Below, one piece after another: positions 13,142 through 24,161 of a DNA stretch of 64,000 nt. Position 1 is the stretch's first letter. Each line of letters starts with the position of its first letter. Location of the stretch: NCBI RefSeq assembly GCF_026151205.1, contig NC_087073.1, positions 5,663,001 through 5,727,000 on the forward strand. The letters run 5' to 3'. The DNA is from Bolinopsis microptera (taxonomy: Eukaryota; Ctenophora; Tentaculata; Lobata; Bolinopsidae). The position numbers and the translations under genes were made by a program. The notes under the pieces are model-generated. The model had not been told where the DNA came from. It worked only from the letters and a program-made list of their open reading frames with translations, and made no database searches.

Positions 13142-14518
13142 TTATATCCACCAGCGGGCTATATTTTGTCATCTGAGCACTCGCAGCCCGATGTTAGAAG
13201 ACACAGTGCGCGTCCAGCCCGCTTAAAATACAGCACGCGAGCAGACGACAATTAACGTGACAAGTAACAATACAGCCAATATAGCCCGCATGAAATTTGT
13301 CCAGTAGCGATATATTTTTGTGTCCGGTAGGGCTGATGATACATCTCGTGAGCAGATGACATGAAATCTGAACACTGAACAGTGTTATTGATCCACACTT
13401 ACACATTACACAGCACACTTTAATAGTTCCCACGGCAATATGTGGATGTAAAGAATGTACATCAACTCTGAACTCTGAGCTTACCTTATATCACGCAGGT
13501 TGCCATGATTGGCTCATAATTAACACGTGACACACTGTTACTATGGTTACCAAATTCGTGGAGACGTTAAGTCTAAGCCGGTGATATTTTTCAGTATCGT
13601 TAATTGTTTTGTGTTTACCATTTTCAGTTCACTATTTCAGTTGATAAACCTTGAAATTTAGGCCGACATTTTACCTGTTATTCTATTGTGTTCCCGAAAG
13701 ATATTTTGCCCTGTTTTTGTTTTGAAACTGCCATTTAAATTGATGTTATAAATTTGATCTTTAACTTTCATATTCAATGTCTATGATCAGACTGTGATCT
13801 CGAGCTCTCTGGGTTACTACTTTTGATTGTCCAGTCACTCAGTAGCTGCTACAGAAACTCTAGTAACTGGTTACCCGGGTAACCCTGGTTACCCTGGTAA
13901 CTGATAATGACAACTCACGTGGTAGTAGCAGCTGCTATGTGGCGACTGGCGGTGCTTGTTCTGGTTCCAAGGAGGGAGAGAGGTAGAGAAGTAGAGAGGG
14001 AGAGAAAGAGAGGGAGAGGAGGAGAGAGGGATAGGAGGATAGAGGGAGATGAGGAGAGATGGAGATAAAGAGAGAGTGATAGAGGGAGAGAGGGAGGTTA
14101 TAAGGAGAGTGGGAGAAGGAGAAAGGAAGATAGGGAGAGAGTGAGAGAGGGTGAGAAGGAGATAAGGAGATGAGGGAGAGAGGGAGAGAGGGCCTATATT
14201 TTGATCGTTTACAATAAAATTATATGTACATGAAACATAATGAGCTGAAACATTGTTTGATAGCGGCCGGTTTTTCGTTCTATAGTCAGTCATTTTGGCC
14301 TGTTCTACATCTTAAACTAAAAGCAACATGATTTTCTCGTAAAATTTCTGAAATCTTGTACATTAATTTGCTGTGATTGTTGGAAACTGAAGCTTCGTGA
14401 TAAACGCCCACTTGTGGATATATTACATTGTTGATATATTTACATTTATAAAACTTAGTAAATGATCATCTAATTAGTGGCATTACAACTACACTTGAGA
14501 AGCGCCCGCTCATGGATA
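13142..14518. mobile_element. Terminal-inverted-repeat element, copy 1 (interrupted)
   Basis: It begins with TTATATCCACCAGCG at 13142-13156 and ends near 14503-14518 with a degenerate inverted copy (CGCCCGCTCATGGATATA). A second degenerate end lies at 14405-14420. The first 400 bp match the reverse complement of the complete copy at 19027-19599, sharing the stretch with TGTCCGGTAGGGCTG, a CCCACGG motif and a TTAC-ATGGTTAC motif. Several internal AGCGGGCT/AGCCCGC motifs recur. Compared with copy 2 it is enlarged by unrelated sequence including a purine-rich tract at 13965-14190. No transposase is seen. Confidence 0.6.
13965..14190. repeat. Imperfect GA-rich (AGAGGG) tract
   Basis: Purine-rich on the plus strand with frequent gagagag and gagggag words. 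The minus-strand open frame 13889-14293 through it is Ser/Leu/Pro low-complexity and not credible as a gene. Confidence 0.85.
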
Positions 14519-14541
14519 TACACGATATCATTCCTCGCCAT

Positions 14542-14680
14542 GAGGGCGGAACTATCGTATAGCACTCGGGCCCGTTGGGCCCTCCGTGCTATACGAAAAT
14601 ATCTCCTCCTCGGGCTGGCGCCCTCGTGGAGATATAAAATATTGCACGCGCACGCGCGTGCAATATTTAGTACCGCCCTC
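14542..14680. repeat. Three-hairpin cloverleaf module, copy 1
   Basis: An outer stem (14542-14553 with 14669-14680, 11 of 12 paired) encloses three hairpins. Hairpin 1 is 14556-14595 (10-bp perfect stem CGTATAGCAC, then GGGCCC/GGGCCC). Hairpin 2 is 14599-14635 (ATATCTCC/GGAGATAT plus an inner GGGC/GCCC). Hairpin 3 is 14637-14668 (14-bp perfect stem AAATATTGCACGCG, loop CACG). The module lies 24 bp outside the right end of the TIR element. Copy 2 is at 18856-19021 in opposite orientation. The family is not recognised. Open frames across it (14470-14682, 14477-14926) are palindrome artefacts. Confidence 0.85.
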
Positions 14681-17402
14681 AAGGCTGCGTTGATATCTAT
14701 ATGTATACTTTACAGACAGGGGATTGTCTACACATATGTAGTGATTTTTAGTGATATTTATAGGTTTTGTTTACTTTCTGAGTACAGGGACCACATCTCA
14801 CACACGCACACTTCCGCCTCCTATTCAACACACTACCCTTACAACATCAATCAAACCATATTAGGCTCCCACGTTTCACACTTCTCATTGGTCAGTACGA
14901 TTCCCGCCATTTTCACTCCACACTAGATACATACCTACACACTTCACATCATGCACCTGTTCACCGTTGTAGCACTCCATGCTTCTGTATCATGTGTAGT
15001 ATATTTAGTAGTAGTTTTAGGAATGTACAGTATTTACTATAAAAGTTTGTCGTCGTATAAATTAGTTTTGTTATGAATTTTGTTATGACTTTTTTGTATC
15101 GAATTTTTGGATAAAGTTGATTGATTAAAAATAAATTAACGTACACAAATTTTGCCTCAGATATATGTTTTTTACGTTTTGAATTTTTAACACTTGTTTT
15201 TAGATCATGAATACGATGTAGTTACATTGAAACGTCGAGTAATCTCCTTTCCCTAATAAGAGCATTTTTACTTGTCGCAACAACCGGGATAAAGATAATT
15301 TTACCCAGAATACAGTACATAAAGCCTTTTAATTTTAAAATTCAGTGTTAAAATCTAAATTGTTTTACAATTACAAGGGAGCAAAAAACTTTTTAATCGG
15401 CAAAAATGTCGACGATTATACGAGACTGGCAAGAATGTTTGGTATTTGAGCAAAGATATTCCACGCGACGAAAAGTTAGGCAAGAGTCAAACTCAAAGAC
15501 GACATATTGCGTCCCACTTATTAAAAGCGACCAGTTCCAATATCACCAGCTGGTTTTATAAAAACCAGACTGTCAGGGGGTCACAAGCTTGACAAGAAAC
15601 TATGAAGTACCAGTTCAAAATGGTGTCTTACCTGACTGCGTCAACCAGCAGTTGACATTGCTGGCTGGCGCTCGCAGTTTAATCAAGACTTGCAAATATA
15701 AACTACCAAGATCGAATTCATCAGGCCTGTCAGTTTTTAATCATACAGATAACGCCAGTATAGCTATAACCATGCGATTTTTCAAGGTAGTACTGCTTGA
15801 AGAACATCATAAATAAAATCACTACGGAGGGATAAGAGTGTGTTTTTTCTTTCTATCAGAAAGTTTTCGAGGAGCTTTTTACTTTTTGGCTATCTAGGTA
15901 AGCTTAATCCTATCGTTATTTCCACTTTTTCTTTTCATAATTTGTATTCTCATCACGATAGTTCGCAAATAAATTAAAGTGGAACCTTTGTTTCTCTTCA
16001 TCATTTATAATAAAGGCTAGCAACTTTTACTAACTGTCGTTTAAACTGAAAAATACTCAAATGTTAATTGTATAGGCGAGTACGCATCAAACAGTCCAAC
16101 TTCAAATTCACACTAAACTCTGCATAGAAGAATCAAAACTCATCAGTTAAAAATTCAATGGTATGACTATGGCCGATGAACTGGGTCTGAGTACTGACTA
16201 GGCTGAGACGATCTCTAGGTACTAAAGAATTAACGGGCAGCTCACGTGCATTAATTGTAACCAGGAGAATTTGAAGTACACTTCTAGTGTTACGATGGTT
16301 ACCAGGTAGTGTTACCATGGTTACGATGTACGTGCGTGCATCTGTTCAGTAATCAGATCCTTGTCGGCTGGATATCAAAGATTGATGTCATTTTCTGGAT
16401 CTGTGACGTAAATTGAGGTGGTATAGTGACTATAATATATAATAATGATATCCTTAGTGTTCAATCAATATTGTTACTTATTATATTATAACAGTCATAG
16501 AAACAGCTGACTTTAACGGTACTCGTAAGTACAGCTGTAATACCTGTATTTAATCAGGCATGTTTAAATAAAATACCTCATCACACCCTCTATGACATTG
16601 ACACGTAGCCCCAGAACGTTAAGACCAAGAACTTTGTCAATTTTTTACAACAATCCCCCAATTTTAAACTTTTCAGCGCTGGCCAGCCCGACCAGTGTTA
16701 CAAAAATGGGGGAAAAGTACTAACTCTAAGATTCATACAATCATAGATAATGATAGATTCCAACCACGAAAAACATCTTAGGTGACCTGGCAGGGAGTGA
16801 GAAAGATAGGGAGTGAGAGAGGCAATAGCGGCAACGCCTACAATAAATGGAAAAGAAGCTGGTCCATACGTAAATGAACTGTCCACCAGTTAACTCTGTT
16901 TTTATACCTAGTTCCTGCGGACGTTAATGGACCCCATCAAAGTAATCTTAGCACAGCTTACTGAAAAGGTGTGAGAAAAACAATCTTCTACTATTATAAC
17001 TAACGTATATTTGTGAGTTTATCGACGGGGGTACTGCCGCCGCTCAAAGCTGAGTGCAGTATCACCTTCAAACGCAAGTCTGTCACATGACAATATTTTG
17101 GACGTATATGGACAGTTTATATTCATTATTTACAGTCTTGTGATTAAGATTTTGTTTGACTATTAGAATCCTCTCAGAGCGTTTTAGCACAAACGCGCTA
17201 AACCTCAAAGTCAAAGCAGTTCGTTTGACGCACTGCATGGCTGGTCGAGTTCTGATGGTTGATGGACTGATGAATGATGGTTCAGTACTGGCATTTATTT
17301 CACTTGGGAGGGTTCGCTTCATCCTATCCAAATTCTTTAGGAAGTTCTGGACTCAAATTTAATGAGAATAAAATTCTTCGTGACCCGGATTTGTCGATTA
17401 AT
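14681..17402. other. Intergenic, no gene supported
   Basis: AT-rich with scattered short frames. It contains the dispersed repeat at 15535-15690 and an RFX X-box-like word at 16311-16324. No exon with coherent splice signals was found. Confidence 0.4.
15535..15690. repeat. Dispersed repeat, second copy of the 11140-11430 sequence
   Basis: It shares TCACAAGCTTGACAAGA, a following ccagttcaaa/ccagttcaga word and tgcgtcaaccagcagttgac with the upstream flank of the Penelope-like element, but lacks the minisatellite. The short frame 15589-15816 overlaps it and is unlikely to be a gene. Confidence 0.6.
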
Positions 17403-17448
17403 ATTAGGATTACAATAAAAATGTATCAAATTTTATTGTAATCCTAAT
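17403..17448. repeat. 18-bp perfect inverted repeat
   Basis: ATTAGGATTACAATAAAA at 17403-17420 and its exact reverse complement at 17431-17448, separated by 10 nt. It lies in non-coding sequence and its function is unknown. Confidence 0.8.
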
Positions 17449-18855
17449 TCTTAATCCTTGATTTAACCAAAACATTTAAAGGCTTGACCGAAACTTTAAT
17501 TCTAGAAGTTAAACGACAAATCTGGAATATTAGTATGATAAGGTCACGTTGTTCCCATTCAGCGACAACATCACGTGACATGACTTCACACCACGTGACA
17601 AAAAGCTGAAAGCTTTATTATCATGTAAACCTCGAAGCTGGATATGGTGCAGTGCACATTTTCCCAAACCCAACGGACTCAAGTTGTGTTATTAGACTTA
17701 GATAGAATAGCACGACGCACGTCAAACCCTTAAAATGGAAACGTGACGATCAATCTCGCCCTCAGTTCATGCAATTATTGACCATGCAGTTTAACTATAA
17801 ACGGGATTTTTTTTTATTATGAACCTTGAAAAGCATTCAAAGCACAGAAATCAATTTATCATAACTTGCGAAGAAGTTATAAAGTTCGTACCATAAGTGA
17901 TATTTTGTACGAGTGATGTGTTATTACCATAGTACGTTATTAAGTTAGTTACTATGGTGATGTGTTATTACCCACATAACCTATATTGTCTCGACACAAG
18001 CTCATGAGTTTCAGTTCCTCGGATGAGAAAGTAGCGCAGTTAAGCAACCAATATCATAACCGTCATACTATGGGGAAACTCTCAGAAATGTGTGTGAGAG
18101 AAGCATTTAGCCCGGTTCATCAAGCTGTTCCAACAAAAATGTCAAATCTAGCTAGTCTCAGTAACAATTAACTTAAATAGTTCAAACCACAGACAAAATT
18201 TAATAAATTTAAATAGATGCTTAGGTTTTTTAAATCTTTCTCAACAATACCAAGTTGCGGTTGGTTGGAACAAATACGATTATTTTAAATATTTTAGAAA
18301 ATTGAAATTAAAATCTTTAAATAGTGTATAGATGGCAGACTTGATCTCATTAAACTTTTTAACATGAAAACCAAGGAATTCAATGCGATAAACTGCTAGA
18401 CTGAAATAGTAGTAACAGATGATTTCTTATATTTAAGGTTTGGGATTTCTTCATGCAGAGGTCTAGGATTACCTGAAATTTAATGACTTTTCGACTATTT
18501 AAAATAAACCGGTTAACTCAACCCAACCGGTTGCGGTGGTAAGTATACAAGTGTATTATATCGTGTAATAAGGCTAAAGGTTTTTCTGGGGATCGGATTG
18601 TTTGAGTTACCGGACAAAATCAAATTTAACGGGAAAAGTCAACAAGGATCCCTGGAAGCATGTATCTCAAAGAGTTATCTCATTGCTAAATTCAGTTGAC
18701 GTCAACAACAAATTGGCGAGGTTGTATTATATAGTTGAGCAGCCAAGTGATCTCTTAGTCTAATATCCCACATGACTTTTGTCTCGACACAAGTTCTGCT
18801 ACGCTCATGGCTGGGAGCTGGTGCAATTAAACAGTACCACATCATATATATACAT
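17449..18855. other. Intergenic, no gene seen
   Basis: AT-rich sequence with no supported exon. The word gtctcgacacaag occurs near 17990 and again near 18781, hinting at another degraded dispersed repeat. Confidence 0.4.
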
Positions 18856-19021
18856 ATCACCGGAGACTCGCGGGCGGAACAAAATATTGCACGCGCACGC
18901 GCGTGCAATATTTCATATGTCCCCGAGGGCGCTAGCCCGAGGAGGACATATTTTCGTATAGCACGGAGGGCCCATCGGGCCCGAGTGCTATACGATTTTT
19001 CCGCCCGCGGGTCGAGGTGAT
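18856..19021. repeat. Three-hairpin cloverleaf module, copy 2 (inverted)
   Basis: Reverse-complement relative of 14542-14680 with a longer outer stem: 18869-18879 pairs perfectly with 18999-19009, and pairing continues with mismatches to 18856 and 19021 (ATCACC/GGTGAT). The three internal hairpins are 18882-18913 (the same 14-bp stem and CACG loop), 18915-18951 (ATATGTCC/GGACATAT) and 18955-18994. Relative to copy 1 the second hairpin has changed both partners of one pair (C-G to G-C), so pairing is kept. The module ends only a few bases before the TIR element at 19027. Confidence 0.85.
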
Positions 19022-19026
19022 GTGGA

Positions 19027-19599
19027 TTATATCCACCAGCGGGCGTATTACAGTTAATATATAATTTTATAAATAAACAATGGAGCTTGTATAAAAGTCA
19101 ACTCTAGAAAAGGTCGCCACTAATTGTTGTAACCATGGTAACACGTTACGTGTTCAATGTAAGCCAATCATAAAGGGCTGTGTCGTATATAGGGGCTGGA
19201 GATGCACTGTATTCCTGGGCCGTGGGAATAATGAATGTAATGTCAGTGACGATGAATATCAATAATATAGGGGGATTATAGTGCTGATGTGTATTATGTA
19301 GTGTGTTATAATAACGTTGATATAAATCAAAGTATCATGTCATCTGCTCACGAGCTGCATGAGCAGCCCTACCGGACACAAATAAATGTATATATATTCC
19401 AGTGTAATAAGGAATTTCACATGGAGACGATACAGAGACTGAAAATATTTTAGAGAACTCCGGGCTATATTGCTACTGGTCAAATTAAATGTCACTTGTT
19501 AGCGGGCTATATCATGAGCGGGCTGTAGAGATATCGGGCCCTTTGACAGCGGGCTGGTGAGAGCCCGCTATGCGAAAAAGCGCACGCTGGTGGATATAA
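19027..19599. mobile_element. Terminal-inverted-repeat element, copy 2 (573 bp, complete ends)
   Basis: Exact 15-bp inverted ends: TTATATCCACCAGCG at 19027-19041 and its complement at 19585-19599. Its reverse complement matches 13142 onward. It contains several GCGGGCTATAT-type motifs and an X-box-like GTAACCATGGTAAC at 19129-19142. No coding capacity is seen, so it would be non-autonomous. The target duplication cannot be resolved because the ends begin with TATA-like sequence. Confidence 0.75.
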
Positions 19600-22472
19600 C
19601 TATGTAATCTTATTATGGAGCAAATCTCAGCAATTTTCAAATTCTTACGAAAAGCGCGAAAGCTAGATTAACAAACTCACACATCGTGTCTGGGTCTTGT
19701 CGATATCGGGCATTGTGAATATGATAAGCACAAAAATGACAAAAAACCTGCGATTGCACCGTGGCGAGAGTGACAGCGCGTTGCGCAATCTTCCAAAAGA
19801 ATGTCCAATATTGACATGACAAGGAGATGGTCTAATTAGAACGATCCAATAAGTTGAACTAAGCTCTAGTTGGATCTTACTTTCTTTTAGTGGTCATCAG
19901 GCTCGAGAAATTTCCTCAATGGGTTTTAAGGGGTTATACTTATAGTAATAATTTTGCAAATCTTGATTATTCGACCGATACGAAGTGATGTTAGTCGGTT
20001 TCTTTTGCCATGATACCTCTAGCAAAGCAAATTATTGGCCAATTCCATTACCGCCTCATGCAGCAATATGGTAATACAATCGGTACATTGTACAGTTGGT
20101 AATGTAAACAAGCTGGAGTAGTTTCCTTGCTCCGTACATCTTTAGTGAGGAGCGACAAACAGTCCTCTACAAACAGTGGAAATGATTTGCACAATAAGCA
20201 AACATTTTGTGACCAACTAATAAGAGCGACCAGCTTGCCTGAAGCTGAAGGCCTTCAACTTCACTGATACTATTACTAACTACTAGTACTATAAGTACTG
20301 TAGTAGTAGTACAACTAAAACTGTTCCTCAGATTCGGCGGAGTGATATCTTCGAACTAAGAGGCTGCTGGCACTCATGGCCGGTACCAGGTACGTTATAT
20401 TTATAAATATCAGGTAATATCAGATTGGTGTGCAGTATAACTCTAAGATAAAGCATTGATATATACTTGAATTCAAATACTGGAAATGAGCAGCTCTGCC
20501 GGCCAGAGCCCTGTGCGACGATCGAATGAGATTTGAATAATGCTGAATACAATTACCAGTACCTATTACCTATCAAGTTAAGCTTAATGTAGATAACCTG
20601 CGCTCCCAAAGTTATGCAATACCATTATTTGTCGTGGGGTTTCCCTAATGAATTAGCTTAATCAATTATATCAAAGATTGCTTGCGTTGTCGACCGGCGT
20701 GAGAACCTTTTAGGCTTTAATGCTTAATTCAAAATGAAATCATCAAAACTGCTCTCGCGTCTGGTTCCGCTGAATCATCAGAGCTTGAAAATTTGCAGCC
20801 TGCATTTAGACCACGCACCGGATTTGATTTGTTAATAATAATAAAACATCTCTTCAACGCATTCTCAAGAAACACGTTCCATTACTGTATGACGAAATTA
20901 ATATAAAGTTAAAACAATCGATTTAGCTCGATAATTTGTATATAGTTTTCTGCGTTTTGATGAAATGATAATGGAAACAAATTCTTTATTATCTATATCA
21001 TAGACATGAGAGTTTTTTAAGAAGCACTCTGACATAATATAAAATACTTAGTGCTATATGAGCAGCGGGAGAGGGAAATTGGTAAGTTTCGCAATTGCAC
21101 GCAATGTGTCGCGGGGGTGGGGGTGGGTGTTGTTGGCGGGGTGGTGATCATTACTCCAATTGGCAATTGCTATAGAATTTTGTAAATTTATATATCATTT
21201 ATCATAATTCAAATTTGAATATCACTTATCATTCATTGTTTATGTCATTTCTCATTTATTATTCATCTTCCATTTAAACTAATGTCTGATTAAAAGATCC
21301 AAGAGAATTCTTGTATCACCTTGATTCTTAATCTTATATTATTATCATATCACTATTGCATCTCCATAAATACATTTTGGCATTTTGTTTTTATATCTTG
21401 AACACGGACATGAGCCAAAGTCCATTGACCTGTGAACGTGATGCATTAACTATAATGGGAACTGAGTGATTAGATGACAGTGATGGATCGCCAATTAGCA
21501 CATTTAATTGCCCAAAACAATAGGCCACTTTGTCAGAACACAGACACCCACACGCGCCCCTGATAGGCTATACCAGGAAATCTTTTCATGCTCCGATGAT
21601 GGCTTTCACAGCAGATGTTGGGTGATTATTGGTATATCCTCCCATGATACAAAGTGTCAAAGAGTACAGTGGAAAAGTCTGACACGTGCCAAGATGATTA
21701 TTTGAACAATGGAGCGCGTTCTAAGTGTTCTAATAGTAATTGTTTTGGAGGACAATTAGGGCAAATGGATGAAATGGACTTAGCGGGTCGGTTGTATATT
21801 TAAAGGAAGATTGTCGAGCTGTCAAAAACCAATAAGCTCTGAATTCAAGAAACATTCGAATCTTATAGATTGGGAAATTCTGAACCGACCAGCGAGGCTG
21901 GATCCGGCCGGATTAAAGATGATTCCGGTTCAGTTTTGGCCCTTTTAATACCTTTTTGAGGGGAAAAAAAGTATCAAAGGCCAAAAAGGGTATAAAATAG
22001 GCAAAAAGGGTATCAAATTGCCAAAAATGGTATCACAACGGAATTCAAATCAATCAACCTCCAGGGGCTTGATATTCTGAAATTAATAAAATTTCCAAAG
22101 AACCGTACGACTGAAACATGCTCGATAGCTGACTGAAATTTGAAGGGAACCAACGGATGTGAACTGACGTCTGACAAAGTGACAACACCATTTAAATCAA
22201 ATACATGCCAGATTTAACGACGTAATCCTGTCTCGGCGTCATGATCATAAACGAATCATTATAACTATAAGTTTAATAGTTGTCGACAAAAGATGTCAAA
22301 TTCTGACGAGTATATAATCATAATATAAAGAACTTATACTTCTGATTTTGTAAACAGAGAGATTGGATCGTTGAACAATTACCTTGTTGATGGTGACGTT
22401 CGTCGTTTAACTGTTAATCTCAAACATTCTTGATCTCCAGATACCTTTGAATTTATTTATCTTCAAATTTCT
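19600..22472. other. Intergenic, no gene supported
   Basis: AT-rich sequence. About 21950-22040 holds a short tandem repeat of roughly 18 bp with the core gccaaaaagggtatcaaa (about four units). A G-rich tract lies at 21110-21150. No coherent exon was found. Confidence 0.4.
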
Positions 22473-22522
22473 GTGAGTACTTTTTTGGTGCGTTTATAAA
22501 AATGAAAATTTCTATATTTCAG

Positions 22523-22610
22523 GCACCTAGGAGATGGTTCCCCCGAACACATTTCTGATTATCTGCAATAATAGTAAAACATGAACGTGTTTCTTCCGAT
22601 CAATCGAAAG
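22523..22610 (+). other. Candidate exon with 50-nt intron upstream
   Basis: A polypyrimidine-poor but canonical TATATTTCAG acceptor ends at 22522 and a strong donor AAAG|GTAAGA follows 22610. Upstream, TTTCT|GTGAGT at 22473 gives a possible 50-nt intron. An ATG at 22581 opens ten codons to the donor. It may be a 5' UTR exon of SoxE or an unrelated transcript; joining to the SoxE coding exon is not supported, because an in-frame stop lies at 24015-24017 and no acceptor follows it. Confidence 0.3.
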
Positions 22611-23766
22611 GTAAGAAATTAGTCAAAAATTATATACATTTTAGTCATTTAAATTTATTGAATTCGATCCTGCTTTATTTTTTAAGCTAACCTGTTGCTA
22701 TTTAAAAACATTTCATCTTCCATTTAATTTTACTTGACTTATTACGTCTACGATAATTCTGCCTGATAACTATGTAGTTCAAAAAAGATCTTAAGCTCAG
22801 AAAGATCTCGGAAGCTTCGGACTTCATAACCACAATTTAACGTCTAATTGTTATGTCAAACCCCATAATATGTGATGATCGTGTAACCAAAGGAAACACC
22901 CTGATTGTGAAAACAGCCGAGTTCACGTATGCATCACCATTGCATTCATATCTTTATATCGGTATTCAACCTCTTTGCATTCATATAATCTCTTGATCCT
23001 TAATTCCAGATTTTCCCTCCTGAATGTGAGGACGAGGTCTTTATCAATTCTTATAATATTGTATAACACTGTTTTTTTAACCAGTAACTGTAAAGTAGTT
23101 CAAAGTAGACATTGTGCCTTAACCGTGCGTCAAGTAACTTTCAAATGTGTGTCAACCAACGTACTATCAAGTCGTCGTTCAAAATAAAAGAAAAATTATT
23201 CCACAATAATGCTGTTCGATTACTGGACAGTTATAGAACTTATAAAAGATCTCAAGCTGCAAATGCAATCTAATAGATTCGAACTTTGATCTAAAAATCT
23301 TAATAACGTTTTAAATTGTTTATCTATTATAGACTTCTCCAGAATTCCATTTGTGCCTTAACTCTTGATTGATATTCTCAGAATCGAGAAAGTTCCCAAC
23401 CGATCAATACCTAGTGCACAGTTGTTTGCTTCGTGTACTGAATTATACCAGTATTATATTAATATAGAGTATGCGCCTAAAGGAAGATGCCACACCCATA
23501 TCACATAATGTAATTGTAAGGTCACGAAGAGACACTCCCTGTGTCTCGCAACAGTGGAGTATTGCCAGAGGGGGTATCATGTAGTTACGGTTGGAAGGTG
23601 TCGGGGGGACACAAGTGATGGTGAGGAGAATAGTATCTACCACACCGAGCTGGTAACAACACCACTAAACAATAATACTACTCTTGTCAGTCTTGCCTGT
23701 AATCCTAATACTATTTACGAGACCTATCTCAATGTTTGTAAACAATACCACTAGGCCGTCTAAAAA

Positions 23767-23824
23767 CCATTGTCCCACCAGGCACCTATAAGAGGCCGGG
23801 GCGCTGGAACCCGCCCCCTCAGTT
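23767..23824 (+). promoter_or_regulatory. Inferred SoxE core promoter (Sox site, TATA, Inr)
   Basis: A TATAAGAGG box starts at 23787 and a TCAGTT initiator lies at 23819-23824, a spacing of about 32 bp, with a GC-box (CCGCCCCC) between. Eleven bases before the TATA box, CCATTGTCCC (23767-23776) reads GGGACAATGG on the other strand, close to the SoxE binding consensus. The TSS near 23821 is inferred and would give a 5' UTR of about 340 nt. Confidence 0.5.
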
Positions 23825-23984
23825 CCTGCTGCTTGTTGTCCGGTCCGGACCTACTTAACACCCTCCTCCTCCTCTTATCACACCACCCTGCTGCCTGACC
23901 TGCTGATCAGACCCCTATATCACGGCTTAGTGGTTGCACCCTATCCTGCTCTCACTTAGCTCCCTCCATGGGCTGCTTCCAGAG

Positions 23985-24029
23985 TGACGTCACGTGTCTG
24001 AGCCGCGCATCACGTGACGTCACCACGTG
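23985..24029. promoter_or_regulatory. CRE/E-box inverted pair in SoxE 5' region
   Basis: TGACGTCACGTG at 23985-23996 and its exact reverse complement CACGTGACGTCA at 24011-24022 flank a 14-nt spacer, followed by another CACGTG at 24024-24029. This gives two full CREs overlapping two E-boxes plus a third E-box within 45 bp, 133 bp upstream of the SoxE ATG. Confidence 0.6.
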
Positions 24030-24161
24030 ATCGGAGAGAGCTGTGCAGCGCGACAGAGCACATACAGAGCTAATGTGCGTCCCCAGACCTCCGCCGATAT
24101 ACTTCTCAACCGTGCTCCTTTACTTGTGTGTTTACGATCCGTACGAATATATTTTAACAAG

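Noticed and set aside
13889-14293. 134-aa Ser/Leu/Pro frame
   Set aside because: Low-complexity translation of a purine-rich tract.
14542-14680. Cloverleaf as a tRNA gene
   Set aside because: Length, stem sizes and absence of A-box, B-box and anticodon loop rule out a tRNA.
14470-14926. Overlapping open frames on both strands
   Set aside because: Created by the palindromic three-hairpin module, which reads open on both strands; no splice or domain support.
24027-24161. N-terminal extension of SoxE from GTG 24027
   Set aside because: It relies on a GTG start; the ATG at 24162 has a good context and an in-frame stop lies at 24015.
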